Shown in pieces: positions 8,151 to 16,861 of a DNA stretch of 64,000 bases. Numbering within the stretch: the first letter of the stretch is position 1; the number at the start of each line of letters is the position of its first letter. A model generated the notes under the pieces. That model saw only the letters and a program-made list of their open reading frames with translations, searched no databases and was not told where the DNA came from. This DNA comes from Flavicella sp042091695 (GTDB lineage Bacteria > Bacteroidota > Bacteroidia > Flavobacteriales > Flavobacteriaceae). The DNA is taken from the NCBI GenBank assembly GCA_042091695.1, contig JBELHA010000003.1, forward strand, positions 1 through 64,000. Direction: 5' to 3'. The translations under genes were made by a program, and so were the position numbers.

Positions 8151-9158
8151 ATGAGAGAATTCTTGATATTTTTTATTTTATATAAGTGGAAATACCGTAT
8201 TGCTCAAATCAAAGCTTGGCTCTTGTTTGAAAAAACAACTACTGATATCACTTCACTTACCTATGTTGCAAGAGAAGCTGATAAAAAATGGATTTTTGGA
8301 GCACAGATTCGTCGCTTGTCAGGTTTCTCAAAACTCAATGCCAAGCCCTATTTTCATGCAAAATTGAGAAATCTTCCAAAATCAGATGGATACTTTTTTA
8401 TTTTTCCCAACTATTTTTGTCGTGCTATCCGTCACAATCCCTTTATTTTAAACCGAAAAAATATAGTGATGTATACGCATGCCAATTGGACTTCCTCCTA
8501 TTCAAAAACACATGTTATTTGGTGTTTGAAACGTGCTCACAAGGTAATTTGCTTGAATACTACAACTGAAAAACAATTGCTTGCTCTCGGCATCAAAAAA
8601 GAGCGCATTCAAATATTACATATTGCCTCCAATCCCGACATGTTCAAATCACATGAAAGAAAGGGAGCTGCTGTTGGGTTTTGTGCTGCTTTTAGTAGAA
8701 GAAAAAATCCAGACTTGCTTTATAAAATTGTAAAAAATATGCCCGAAAAGGAATTCTTTCTCATCGGTACAAAATGGGAAAACTATGATAAGTTTCAGTT
8801 ACTAAACTCCTTTCCCAACTTTACGTATATCGGTGATGCTCCCTATGAGACCTATCCCGAATTGTATTCGAAAATAGACACCTATGTTTCTACATCATTT
8901 TTAGAGGGTGGACCAGTACCTTTACTAGAATCAATGTTGTCGAATTGCGTTCCAGTTGTCTCAAATACAGGCTTTTGTACCGACATTGTAAAACATGGAG
9001 AAAATGGCTTTCTATTTGACCCCAATGCCCCTGTCGAGGAAGTAATTTCACTTATAAAAAAGGCGGATGGTATCCACCTAAACATACGAGAAGGTGCTGT
9101 TCCCCATTCTTGGGAAAACTGTTCACTTACAATTGACCGTCTATTTTTAGCAAACTAA
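8151..9158 (+). CDS. Family 4-type (GT-B) glycosyltransferase
   Basis: A 335-residue protein with a GT-B C-terminal half: VGFCAAFSRRKNPDLLYKI, then FTYIGDAPYETYPELYSKID, then STSFLEGGPVPLLESMLSN, the donor-phosphate E-x7-E region of GT4 enzymes. The N-terminal half is less conserved and has no signal peptide. It lies 33 nt after the MsbA-like exporter in the same direction, so it is probably the last gene of the envelope-glycan run. Acceptor and donor are unknown. It converges on cca with only 9 nt between stops and no visible terminator. Confidence 0.85.
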   Translation: MREFLIFFILYKWKYRIAQIKAWLLFEKTTTDITSLTYVAREADKKWIFGAQIRRLSGFSKLNAKPYFHAKLRNLPKSDGYFFIFPNYFCRAIRHNPFILNRKNIVMYTHANWTSSYSKTHVIWCLKRAHKVICLNTTTEKQLLALGIKKERIQILHIASNPDMFKSHERKGAAVGFCAAFSRRKNPDLLYKIVKNMPEKEFFLIGTKWENYDKFQLLNSFPNFTYIGDAPYETYPELYSKIDTYVSTSFLEGGPVPLLESMLSNCVPVVSNTGFCTDIVKHGENGFLFDPNAPVEEVISLIKKADGIHLNIREGAVPHSWENCSLTIDRLFLAN

Positions 9159-9167
9159 TAGAGCACA

Positions 9168-10592
9168 CTACTGCTGAATTTTCAATCCTAGCTTCTCACC
9201 CACCGCTAGCATTAAAGCAAAGGCTTCTTGATAGTCATTCTGTATTTTTCCATCTAGAATAGCTTCCTTAATCGTCTCTTTGATTTGACCGATTTGCCTG
9301 CAAGGTTTAAGAGAAAAAGTCTCCATGATCAATTCTCCAGAAATTGGAGGTTCGAAATTACGAACATGATCACGCGCCTCAACTTCTTTTACTTTTTCAC
9401 GCACAATTTTAAAATTCTTGTGGTATCGTTTGAATTTTACAGGGTTTTTTGTTGTGATATCTGCTTCACACAGAGTCATCAAACTGTCCAAATCATCTCC
9501 GGTATCAAAAAGCAAACGACGTACTGCTGAATCTGTAACATCTGAAGCCAAAACAATAGGTCTAGAACTCAACAAGACCATTTTTTGCACAAACTTCATA
9601 GGTGCTCCTAATGGCATTTTAAGACGCTTGAATAATTTGTACACCATTTTAGACCCCACAAATTCATGGGCATGGAAGGTCCAGCCATTTTTCTTGTCAA
9701 ATTTCTTTGTCGGGGCTTTTCCTATATCGTGTAATAGCGCCGCCCATCGCAACCATAGATCTTCTGTGTGTTCAGAAATATTATCTACAACCTCCAAAGT
9801 ATGGTAAAAATTATCTTTGTGTCGTTGTCCCTCCACATCATCTACACCTTTTAACGCGGTCAGTTCAGGGATGATACGTTCTAAAAGACCTGTGCTTTCA
9901 AGCAATAAAAACCCTATCGAAGGTGTTGCTGACAACATTATTTTATTGATTTCTACTACGATTCGTTCACACGTAATAATATCGATACGTTCTTTATTTC
10001 TAGAAATAGCTTCTAAAGAGTTGGCTGTAATCTCAAAATTCAATTGAGAAGCGAAACGTATAGCACGTAACATTCTCAATGGATCGTCTGAATAGGTAAT
10101 ATCTGGATCGAGGGGTGTTTTTAATATTTTTTTAGACAAGTCTGTAAGACCATCAAATGGGTCCAAGAGCGAACCATAGTTTGCAGTATTCAAACTCAAA
10201 GCCATCGCGTTGATTGTAAAATCTCTTCGGTTTTGATCGTCCTGTAAACTTCCTGTTTCTACCTGTGGATTTCTACTATCTTCAGAATACGACTCTTTGC
10301 GAGCTCCCACAAATTCAACTTCGATGCCTTCAAAGCGCAACATGGCAGTACCATAAGTTTTAAAAACTTGCACTTTGGGTTTGTTTGGCAACAATGAGGC
10401 TACTTTTTGGGCTAAGTCAATACCACTTCCAACTGTAACTACATCTACATCTTTAGCATCTCCTCTTTGTAGTAAAAAATCTCTCACAAAACCACCAATA
10501 ACATAGGTTTCTACTGCTAAATTCTCACTCGCCTTTGAAATGTATGAAAATATGGGATGCTGTAGTGCTTCTTTGTAGACGTTTTTTTGCAT
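9168..10592 (-). CDS. cca: CCA-adding tRNA nucleotidyltransferase with HD domain
   Basis: This enzyme adds or repairs the 3' CCA end of tRNAs. The head domain shows GGFVRDFLL and the metal-binding DVDVV, then RRDFTINAMAL and DPLRMLRAIRFASQL, all hallmarks of the class II polyA polymerase/CCA family. An HD domain follows (HTLEVVDNI, then WAALLHDIGKAPT, then HAHEFVG), as in the bacterial CCA-HD subgroup. Its 474-residue length is normal. It is the last gene of a minus-strand run and starts 5 nt after the tsaC stop. Confidence 0.95.
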   Translation of the reverse strand: MQKNVYKEALQHPIFSYISKASENLAVETYVIGGFVRDFLLQRGDAKDVDVVTVGSGIDLAQKVASLLPNKPKVQVFKTYGTAMLRFEGIEVEFVGARKESYSEDSRNPQVETGSLQDDQNRRDFTINAMALSLNTANYGSLLDPFDGLTDLSKKILKTPLDPDITYSDDPLRMLRAIRFASQLNFEITANSLEAISRNKERIDIITCERIVVEINKIMLSATPSIGFLLLESTGLLERIIPELTALKGVDDVEGQRHKDNFYHTLEVVDNISEHTEDLWLRWAALLHDIGKAPTKKFDKKNGWTFHAHEFVGSKMVYKLFKRLKMPLGAPMKFVQKMVLLSSRPIVLASDVTDSAVRRLLFDTGDDLDSLMTLCEADITTKNPVKFKRYHKNFKIVREKVKEVEARDHVRNFEPPISGELIMETFSLKPCRQIGQIKETIKEAILDGKIQNDYQEAFALMLAVGEKLGLKIQQ

Positions 10593-10597
10593 GTGGT

Positions 10598-11158
10598 TTA
10601 GGCTCTGATGACTTCTATCTCATCTGTATCTGTGATACGAAGAATCGTTGAAGACTTGTCGTTAATTTTATCGTGGTGCAAATTTACTATATAATCAACG
10701 CTATGCAAAATTGCGGGACTAATTTCTGAAAATGTTTGTGGCGTTGGTGCTCCACTGACATTTGCAGAGGTAGAAACAATAGGTTTGCCAAATTCACTAA
10801 TAAGTTTCTTACAAAAAACATTGTTTGGAATACGTATAGCAACGGTGTTGTCTTCCGCTACTACATTAGTAGCCAATCCTTTTGGGTTTTTATAAATTAT
10901 GGTTGTAGGTTTTGTTGCTCTTTCTAGAATATCTAAGGCAACCTGGGGTATTACGGTAATATAATCCTGTAGCATTGCGATGGAATCCACCAGAATAATC
11001 AGGCTTTTAGAAGCAACCCTATTTTTAAGGGTATAAATTTTTGAGACAGCAGTTGTATTTGTCGCATCACAGCCCAAGCCCCACACGGTATCTGTAGGAT
11101 ATAAAATCGTTTTGGTTTCTTGCAATGCTTTTACACACTCTTGAACTAAAGTTTCCAT
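10598..11158 (-). CDS. tsaC: L-threonylcarbamoyladenylate synthase (Sua5/YciO/YrdC family)
   Basis: Makes threonylcarbamoyl-AMP from threonine, bicarbonate and ATP, the first step of t6A37 tRNA modification. The YrdC-domain pattern is clear: ILYPTDTVWGLGCDA at the start, IYTLKNR, KPTTIIYKN, VAIRIPNN, and GKPIVSTSANVSGAPTP. At 186 residues it is the short TsaC form without the C-terminal Sua5 domain. The partner enzyme gene tsaD is in the window at 37352. Its ATG directly follows the stop of the preceding glycosyltransferase (TAA then ATG), suggesting translational coupling. Confidence 0.93.
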   Translation of the reverse strand: METLVQECVKALQETKTILYPTDTVWGLGCDATNTTAVSKIYTLKNRVASKSLIILVDSIAMLQDYITVIPQVALDILERATKPTTIIYKNPKGLATNVVAEDNTVAIRIPNNVFCKKLISEFGKPIVSTSANVSGAPTPQTFSEISPAILHSVDYIVNLHHDKINDKSSTILRITDTDEIEVIRA

Positions 11159-12268
11159 TTATTGTAATGTATTGATGTACTGTAAAAATCGTTTTCTCGC
11201 AACCGAAGCATCAAACTCCTTGGTTATTTTTTCCTTTCCAGCTTTTCCGTATTGGGCAATTAACTTTGGGTTTTCAGCAAAATACTGAAGTGCTTCTACC
11301 ACTGAATCCACATCATTCACGGGAGTTAATATCCCATTTATATTGGAGCTAACCAATTCTGGATTGCTACTCACATCAAAGGCTATGACAGGTTTTTCAC
11401 ACAACATCGCCTCAGCTATCACATAACCAAAGCCTTCCCACAAGGAAGACAGCACAAATACATCTAATTGCTGGTAGAATTTTTGTGGATGGGAGACAAA
11501 GCCTTCAAATTTGATTTCGTTTTCTAAGTTGTACTCCTTGGTTTTTGCAATCAATTCTGGCAGTAGCTTTCCCTCTCCTCCAATGATTAATTGGAAAGGA
11601 AAAGAAGCTTCTTTTAATTTTTTGGCAACCTCAATCAAAAATAATTGGTTCTTTTGAGTGACTAGTCTTCCCAAATTCCCGAAGGTAAACAGGTTCTTTT
11701 TGGAAGTATGCGATGGCAACTTCTCGAGTGTTTTCAAAAAAACATCCGTATCAATACCATTGGGTATGACCACCATTTTTTCACGGGGAAAAAGACCCTG
11801 ATTGTTTGCTACTATAGTTTCTTTTGTCGCTGCTGAATTGGCAATGATATCTGTGACAACCTCTTTAAAAAAATAACGATTGACAAAGGTATTTTTAATA
11901 GGAATGGCACTCCCTCTTCTATAAATAATGTATTTTACTCCTGCTTTTTTTGCTGCCAAACCCGCACATTTCATGTCTTGAGAAGAATTAATCACAATAG
12001 TATCAATAGCATCTTTTTTAAATTGTTGTGTCAAAGCTTTCACTTTGAACGGGTTTAAATAACTTAAATTAGAAACACTTGTATGCCTTAGCTTTACTTT
12101 CGAGCCTGCTAATTTAGACTCTAAAGCACTGCCTTTTGAGGTATACATATACACCTTCTCCTCAGATTCTGCAACGTAAGCAGCCATTTCAGCATGCCAC
12201 TTTTCTCCTCCACCCCATGATTTTATGGAATTAAAAAAACAAATATTTAGGTCCTTAGAAGTACTCAT
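11159..12268 (-). CDS. Family 4 glycosyltransferase
   Basis: A 369-residue GT-B enzyme. The N-terminus has SWGGGEKWHAEMA, the acceptor-side glycine loop of GT4, and the C-terminal half has FTFGNLGRLVTQKNQ, then VFVLSSLWEGFGYVIAEAM and CEKPVIAFD, the E-x7-E donor site. The start at 12268 (MSTSKDLNI) is preferred over a longer reading to 12358 because that extension overlaps the upstream gene by 80 nt and adds unconserved sequence. It sits in a chain of three glycosyltransferase genes with 10 nt before it and zero nt after it. LPS or capsule core synthesis is likely but the linkage is unknown. Confidence 0.88.
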   Translation of the reverse strand: MSTSKDLNICFFNSIKSWGGGEKWHAEMAAYVAESEEKVYMYTSKGSALESKLAGSKVKLRHTSVSNLSYLNPFKVKALTQQFKKDAIDTIVINSSQDMKCAGLAAKKAGVKYIIYRRGSAIPIKNTFVNRYFFKEVVTDIIANSAATKETIVANNQGLFPREKMVVIPNGIDTDVFLKTLEKLPSHTSKKNLFTFGNLGRLVTQKNQLFLIEVAKKLKEASFPFQLIIGGEGKLLPELIAKTKEYNLENEIKFEGFVSHPQKFYQQLDVFVLSSLWEGFGYVIAEAMLCEKPVIAFDVSSNPELVSSNINGILTPVNDVDSVVEALQYFAENPKLIAQYGKAGKEKITKEFDASVARKRFLQYINTLQ

Positions 12269-12278
12269 ATAGATTGTA

Positions 12279-13403
12279 TTATCGTTTGTTGTTATGGACG
12301 GATCGGTAAATATCCATAAGGTCTTCAGTGATATTCTGAACAGAAAACCGTTGCACATAATTCAAACCTTCTTCAGCCATATTTTTTTGAACGTCTTTTG
12401 AAAGCAATACTTTTTGCAACGCTTCTTTGATTGAATTTGGATTGTCGGGGGCAATGTATAAAGATCCATTTCCCCCTGCTTCAGGAAACACCCCTCCTTT
12501 TGAAGTTATTACGGGAGTGCCACTGTAGAGTGCCTCAATGATAGGAATACCAAAACCTTCCACAAAACTAGGATATACAAACACCGAAGCTAATTGGTAC
12601 AACGCTGACAATTCTTTTAAATCTAAACCTTCTAAAAAACACACGCGGTCTTGCATTGCGTGTTTAGATATATACTGTTCAACCTCCTTATAATAGTCTG
12701 TTTTACGTCCAACTACCACTAAAGGTACGTTTAAGTCTTTGATAGATTTCACCAAAGACAATACGTTTTTACGAGGTTCTATAGTTCCTACATTTAAAAT
12801 AAATTCTGATGGTAACTTATATTTTTCAATAACCTGTTGCTTGAACGAGCTTGCTAAGTTTTTTTTGAATACGTCATGACAGCTTTGGTAGACCACTTTT
12901 ATTTTGGAAGCTGGAATATTTAGATAGTGAATAATCTGACGTTTGGTCTCCTCACTAATCGCAATAACAACATCTGCATTTTGAGCAGCATATAGCGCTT
13001 TCTTAAAATAAATATTTCTATCAATCGCACTGTAAAGTTCAGGGTGGCTTAAAAAAATTAAGTCGTGAATCGTAACTACTGACTGTATCCCTTTATCCTT
13101 TAAACCTTTAGGTATTTCACCGGAAAGCCCGTGAAATAGGGTCACCTTGTCATCAATCAACTGCTGTTTGATTGGACCTAATCTCCATATAGAAGATAAT
13201 TTTTTCCAGATAAATTTCTTTGGTAGCACCTCTTTAGTAGTAGCATCTAATCGCAATCTATCTACTTTTTTTATTTTAGGATTGTAGAGGTAGTAGGTAT
13301 TCTCAGGGTAAAAATTTTGCAAACCGCTGATCAAATCTCTACTGTAATTTCCCAAACCTGTAGTGTTGTGAAATGCTCTTTTTGCATCAAATCCTAGTAT
13401 CAT
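12279..13403 (-). CDS. Family 4 glycosyltransferase (mannosyltransferase-like)
   Basis: A 374-residue GT4 enzyme. NTTGLGNYSRDLI is the N-terminal glycine-rich loop, VTIHDLIFL and DVVIAISEETKRQI are typical mid-domain segments, FILNVGTIEPRKN is the donor-domain entry, and VYPSFVEGFGIPIIEAL with GTPVITS is the nucleotide-sugar site. The pattern resembles mannosyltransferases such as MtfB or WbaZ, but donor specificity cannot be read. Second of three glycosyltransferase genes in the minus-strand run. Confidence 0.9.
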   Translation of the reverse strand: MILGFDAKRAFHNTTGLGNYSRDLISGLQNFYPENTYYLYNPKIKKVDRLRLDATTKEVLPKKFIWKKLSSIWRLGPIKQQLIDDKVTLFHGLSGEIPKGLKDKGIQSVVTIHDLIFLSHPELYSAIDRNIYFKKALYAAQNADVVIAISEETKRQIIHYLNIPASKIKVVYQSCHDVFKKNLASSFKQQVIEKYKLPSEFILNVGTIEPRKNVLSLVKSIKDLNVPLVVVGRKTDYYKEVEQYISKHAMQDRVCFLEGLDLKELSALYQLASVFVYPSFVEGFGIPIIEALYSGTPVITSKGGVFPEAGGNGSLYIAPDNPNSIKEALQKVLLSKDVQKNMAEEGLNYVQRFSVQNITEDLMDIYRSVHNNKR

Positions 13404-13438
13404 AAAAAAGGTTTGTATGATTTATTCTAACTCAAATT

Positions 13439-14242
13439 TTATTTCTTCTCAATACCATTCTTACACACAAAAGCGTTTTCTTTTATGCGTTGTTCCATCA
13501 TGGCTATATTCTTCTGAACTCCTGTATCTGAATATCCTCTTGGATGGTGTACATGGTAGACTATGGCTTTATTTTTCATGCTTTTCAATTGCACGCCTGT
13601 TGCTGTCAACCTCCACTCAATATCGGAGTCCTCACCAACAGCTGCACTGATATAATCTTCATCAAAACCGTTAATTTCTAATAAATGTTTCCTGAGTATT
13701 CCCCAGTTACATCCTTTCAAGCCACGCCCTTTGGTAGAATTTGAGAGTCTCAAAGAAGGAGAATAGATAGCTTCTTTCACTTTTTTTGAATCTGAAAAAA
13801 GTAGATTTATAAAACCTAAGGCATTGACATTTTTATCTCTGAGTAATTTTTGAGAAAATTTGTCTCCCAACATGACCCTACGGCCCCAAAAAACAAACCC
13901 CTCTTCTATATGCTCAAGGTAAGAAGCAATAAAATCTTTGTGCGGGATACAGTCACCGTCAATAAACACCAATTTTTCAGAATTGGCTGCTTGAATAGAC
14001 CTATTTAACATGCTGTTTTTTCTAAAACCATCGTCTACAAGTTGTTTGAGGTGTTGGATTTTAAAATTAAATTTTTCAGCGTTTTTCGTTAAAAAAGCTT
14101 CTGTTTTTGGATTTGAATCGTCTTCGGAAATCAGCACTTCAAAATCAAAGGTCGATTGTTGTTGCAACGCTTTTAAAATCAAACTAAGGTTTGTGAGATT
14201 TTTATAATACGATACGATTAAAGATACCCCTATGGATTGCAT
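13439..14242 (-). CDS. Family 2 glycosyltransferase, galactosyltransferase-like C-terminus
   Basis: A 267-residue GT-A enzyme. The start is SIGVSLIVSYYKNLTNL, with ISEDDSNPKT and FIDGDCIPHKDF giving the metal-binding DxD. The C-terminal part GCNWGILRKHLLEINGFDEDY and VGEDSDIEWRL is the acceptor-binding segment seen in the GT2/GT7-C group. The ATG at 14242 is chosen because the alternative GTG at 14260 overlaps the promoter. It is the first gene of the run glycosyltransferase x3, tsaC, cca. No signal peptide or transmembrane helix is seen. Confidence 0.87.
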   Translation of the reverse strand: MQSIGVSLIVSYYKNLTNLSLILKALQQQSTFDFEVLISEDDSNPKTEAFLTKNAEKFNFKIQHLKQLVDDGFRKNSMLNRSIQAANSEKLVFIDGDCIPHKDFIASYLEHIEEGFVFWGRRVMLGDKFSQKLLRDKNVNALGFINLLFSDSKKVKEAIYSPSLRLSNSTKGRGLKGCNWGILRKHLLEINGFDEDYISAAVGEDSDIEWRLTATGVQLKSMKNKAIVYHVHHPRGYSDTGVQKNIAMMEQRIKENAFVCKNGIEKK

Positions 14243-14259
14243 ATACTTTGTTTTGATCA

Positions 14260-14267
14260 CAAAATTA
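14260..14267 (-). promoter_or_regulatory. -7 element for the glycosyltransferase-tsaC-cca operon
   Basis: The minus strand reads TAATTTTG, matching TAnnTTTG, 17 nt ahead of the ATG at 14242. No well-placed TTG box is visible. The motif overlaps the GTG at 14260, ruling that codon out as a start if the promoter is real. Confidence 0.5.
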
Positions 14268-14335
14268 CAAATTTAAATTTAGGCACCTAGCACACAAACA
14301 ACATTTATACTTTTCCTAATCAAAAGAACATAATG

Positions 14336-14343
14336 TATATTTG
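14336..14343 (+). promoter_or_regulatory. -7 element for ruvX
   Basis: TATATTTG matches TAnnTTTG exactly, 33 nt upstream of the TTG start at 14377. It is divergent from the promoter at 14260-14267, with 68 nt between them. Confidence 0.5.
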
Positions 14344-14376
14344 TGACCTATAAATTTAATATTTAATAAGACAATC

Positions 14377-14787
14377 TTGAAAAAAATACTCGCTTTAGAC
14401 TTTGGAAAAAAGAGAACTGGCATTGCAGTTACTGATGACTTACAGATGATTGCCTCTGGATTGACAACCGTTGCAACTCCCAAACTCATTTCTTTTTTAA
14501 AAGATTATATACAAAAAGAAGGCGTTGCTTTGTTTGTTGTTGGAAAACCCAAGCAAATGGACAACACTGATTCAGAAAGTGAAGTATTCATTGCCTCTTT
14601 TCTAAAAAAACTACAAGGGAATTTTCCAAAAATCCCTATCCATCGAGAAGACGAACGTTTTACCTCTAAAATGGCATTTCAAACCATGATAGACAGTGGG
14701 TTTTCCAAAAAGAAAAGAAAAGACAAGGCTTTGATAGACGAAATCAGTGCCACCATCATATTACAATCTTATCTATATAACAAATAA
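14377..14787 (+). CDS. ruvX: RuvX/YqgF family putative Holliday junction resolvase or pre-16S rRNA nuclease
   Basis: A 136-residue RNase H-like protein. ILALDFGKKRTGIAVTD is the N-terminal metal-binding strand of YqgF, VVGKPKQMD is the middle motif, and HREDERFTSKMA followed by DEISATIILQSYL is the C-terminal signature. In E. coli the family is needed for 16S rRNA 5'-end maturation. Translation starts at a TTG; there is no ATG in a sensible position, and the upstream -7 element agrees with this start. A 95-nt gap follows before def. Confidence 0.92.
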   Translation: MKKILALDFGKKRTGIAVTDDLQMIASGLTTVATPKLISFLKDYIQKEGVALFVVGKPKQMDNTDSESEVFIASFLKKLQGNFPKIPIHREDERFTSKMAFQTMIDSGFSKKKRKDKALIDEISATIILQSYLYNK

Positions 14788-14848
14788 ATTAAAGTCGACT
14801 CAGGTAAAAACCTTAGAGAAATAAATTTTATAAGAGTACTATTCTTTG

Positions 14849-14856
14849 TACTTTTG
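14849..14856 (+). promoter_or_regulatory. -7 element for def
   Basis: TACTTTTG matches TAnnTTTG, 26 nt ahead of the def ATG. It suggests def-DUF5606 is transcribed separately from ruvX. Confidence 0.45.
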
Positions 14857-14882
14857 CAAGCACTAATTTAAAAAATCAAATA

Positions 14883-15470
14883 ATGATTTTACCAATTGTA
14901 GCTTACGGAGATCCTGTTCTAAGAAAAGTGGGGAAAGAAATTACTCCAGAATACCCAGAACTAGAAAAGCTAATTACCAATATGAAAGAAACCATGGCCA
15001 ACGCACAAGGCGTAGGATTGGCAGCACCTCAAATTGGAAAAGCCATTCGATTGTTTCTGATTGACGCTTCACCCTTTGCAGAAGACGAAGATTTATCAGC
15101 AGAAGATCGCGCTGTTTTAAAAGGATTCAAACACACTTTTATAAATGCTAAAATCATTGAAGAAACTGGTGATGAATGGGCTTTTACAGAAGGTTGTCTG
15201 AGTATTCCAGATATTCGTGAAGATGTCTTTAGAAAAGAAACCATCACTATAGAATACCAAGACGAAGACTTTAAAAAGCATACAACTACCCTATCAGGGC
15301 TTGCTGCAAGAGTATTTCAACACGAATACGACCATATAGAAGGCGTGTTATTTACCGATTCACTCTCTTCATTAAAAAAGAGACTTTTAAAGAAAAAACT
15401 TGAGAATATTTCAAAGGGAAAAGTAGATTCTGGTTACAGAATGCGCTTTCCAAATGCCAAAAGAAAATAA
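14883..15470 (+). CDS. def: Peptide deformylase
   Basis: Removes the formyl group from nascent protein N-termini using a metal centre. Motif 1 GVGLAAPQ is at residues 43-50, motif 2 EGCLS at 103-107 supplies the cysteine ligand, and motif 3 HEYDH at 147-151 supplies the two histidines and the catalytic glutamate. The 195-residue length fits, with a short insert (FAEDEDLSAEDR) between motifs 1 and 2 as in Bacteroidota enzymes. It is followed by a DUF5606 gene and then mazG, an order I recall as common in flavobacteria. Confidence 0.97.
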   Translation: MILPIVAYGDPVLRKVGKEITPEYPELEKLITNMKETMANAQGVGLAAPQIGKAIRLFLIDASPFAEDEDLSAEDRAVLKGFKHTFINAKIIEETGDEWAFTEGCLSIPDIREDVFRKETITIEYQDEDFKKHTTTLSGLAARVFQHEYDHIEGVLFTDSLSSLKKRLLKKKLENISKGKVDSGYRMRFPNAKRK

Positions 15471-15495
15471 AAAATTAACTCCTAAAATTTTAAAC

Positions 15496-15942
15496 ATGGG
15501 ACTTACAAAAACTATCGCTATCTCAGGAAAACCTGGATTGTATAACATTATAACGCAATCTAAAGGTGGATTTGTTGTAGCTTCATTGACTGAAAACAAA
15601 AAATTTCCTATTTCAAACAATCACAATGTGAGTGTATTGAATGACATTGCTATTTACACCTATGAAGAGGAAGTGCCATTGAGAGAAATCTTTTTGACAA
15701 TTCACGAAAAAGAAAGTGGTAAAGCAACTATTAGTCACAAAGAAAGCAACGCCAAATTACTTGAATTCTTTGGAGAAATACTTCCAGAATTTGACCAAGA
15801 ACGCGTGTATCCATCGAATATCAAAAAGGTAGTACAGTGGTACAATATCTTAGTCGCTACTGAGTTTGACTTTGAAAGCATCAAAGAAGGTCAAAAGGAA
15901 GCTGAAAAGACAACAGAAGAATCGGCTGAAAAAGGAGCCTAA
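15496..15942 (+). CDS. DUF5606 family protein
   Basis: A 148-residue protein of unknown function found in Bacteroidota. Recognisable segments are ISGKPGLYNIITQSKGGFV, then NHNVSVLNDIAIYTYEEEVPL, then SNIKKVVQWYNIL; the C-terminus is rich in Glu, Lys and Ala. The start at 15496 is preferred over 15454, which overlaps def by 17 nt and adds a basic, unconserved leader. There is no signal or membrane segment. Context with def hints at a translation-linked or housekeeping role, but I cannot support a specific function. Confidence 0.82.
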   Translation: MGLTKTIAISGKPGLYNIITQSKGGFVVASLTENKKFPISNNHNVSVLNDIAIYTYEEEVPLREIFLTIHEKESGKATISHKESNAKLLEFFGEILPEFDQERVYPSNIKKVVQWYNILVATEFDFESIKEGQKEAEKTTEESAEKGA

Positions 15943-15954
15943 CAACTTTGATAG

Positions 15955-15995
15955 ACACCTACTTGATACTAGATTATTAAGTAGGTGTTTTTCTT
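15955..15995 (+). terminator. Rho-independent terminator after the def-DUF5606 operon
   Basis: A 10-bp stem, ACACCTACTT (15955-15964) with AAGTAGGTGT (15979-15988), a 14-nt loop, then a T-rich run on the plus strand. Confidence 0.75.
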
Positions 15996-16072
15996 TTAGC
16001 TGATTGCTACTACCTGCAAAAAAGCGTTATTCCTTATAAATTTTTACTTATTTTAGTTCTAAACTCACCTAT

Positions 16073-16852
16073 ATGTATACTAGAAAAGAACAACTGGCTG
16101 CTTTTGAAAGACTTTTAGATGTCATGGAAGAACTTCGAGAAAAGTGCCCTTGGGATAAGAAACAAACTTTACAGTCTCTACGTCATCTCACCATTGAAGA
16201 AACCTATGAGTTGGCAGATGCCATTCTAGACAATGACAAAGAAGAGATCAAAAAGGAATTGGGTGATTTGTTACTTCACATTGTTTTCTACGCTAAAATA
16301 GGCTCAGAAACAAACGATTTTGACCTCGGTAGTATCTCGGAGGCTATTGTTGAGAAATTGATTTACAGACATCCTCACATCTATGGAGATGTAGAAGTTA
16401 AAGACGAGGCCGAAGTAAAAAGAAACTGGGAAAAGTTAAAATTAAAAGAAGGCAAAACCTCAGTTTTGGAAGGAGTACCAAAATCGCTACCTGCACTCGT
16501 GAAAGCGAGTAGAATTCAAGAAAAGGTTGCAGGTGTTGGTTTTGATTGGGAAGCCCCACATCAAGTATGGGAAAAAGTCCAAGAAGAATTGGAGGAACTC
16601 AACGAAGAAATTAAAAATGGAAATACCGATGCTATAGAGGCTGAATTTGGAGATGTATTGTTCTCAATGATCAACTACGCACGTTTTATCAATGTCAATC
16701 CAGAGACCGCCTTAGAACGCACCAATAAGAAATTTACCAAACGATTTCAATTTCTAGAAAAAGAAGCTAAAAAAGAAAACAAAGAATTGTCAGACATGTC
16801 CCTTGAAGAAATGGATGTATATTGGGAATTGGCAAAAAAACACGACCTATAA
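16073..16852 (+). CDS. mazG: Nucleoside triphosphate pyrophosphohydrolase MazG
   Basis: Hydrolyses (d)NTPs to monophosphates and pyrophosphate, cleaning damaged nucleotides or adjusting ppGpp-related pools. CPWDKKQTLQSLRHLTIEE and the E-x2-E then E-x2-D metal pattern (ELADAILDNDKEEIKKELGD) define the first MazG domain. A second copy follows in EELEELNEEI and EAEFGDVLFSMINYAR, so this is the two-domain form; 259 residues is normal. It is followed after 9 nt by a glycosyltransferase gene. Confidence 0.95.
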   Translation: MYTRKEQLAAFERLLDVMEELREKCPWDKKQTLQSLRHLTIEETYELADAILDNDKEEIKKELGDLLLHIVFYAKIGSETNDFDLGSISEAIVEKLIYRHPHIYGDVEVKDEAEVKRNWEKLKLKEGKTSVLEGVPKSLPALVKASRIQEKVAGVGFDWEAPHQVWEKVQEELEELNEEIKNGNTDAIEAEFGDVLFSMINYARFINVNPETALERTNKKFTKRFQFLEKEAKKENKELSDMSLEEMDVYWELAKKHDL

Positions 16853-16861
16853 CGTTTCTTT

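Noticed and set aside
12269..12358. Longer N-terminus for the glycosyltransferase ending at 11159
   Set aside because: It would overlap the upstream glycosyltransferase gene by 80 nt and adds residues with no GT4 similarity.
15454..15495. Longer N-terminus for the DUF5606 protein
   Set aside because: Overlaps def by 17 nt and precedes the conserved start of the family.
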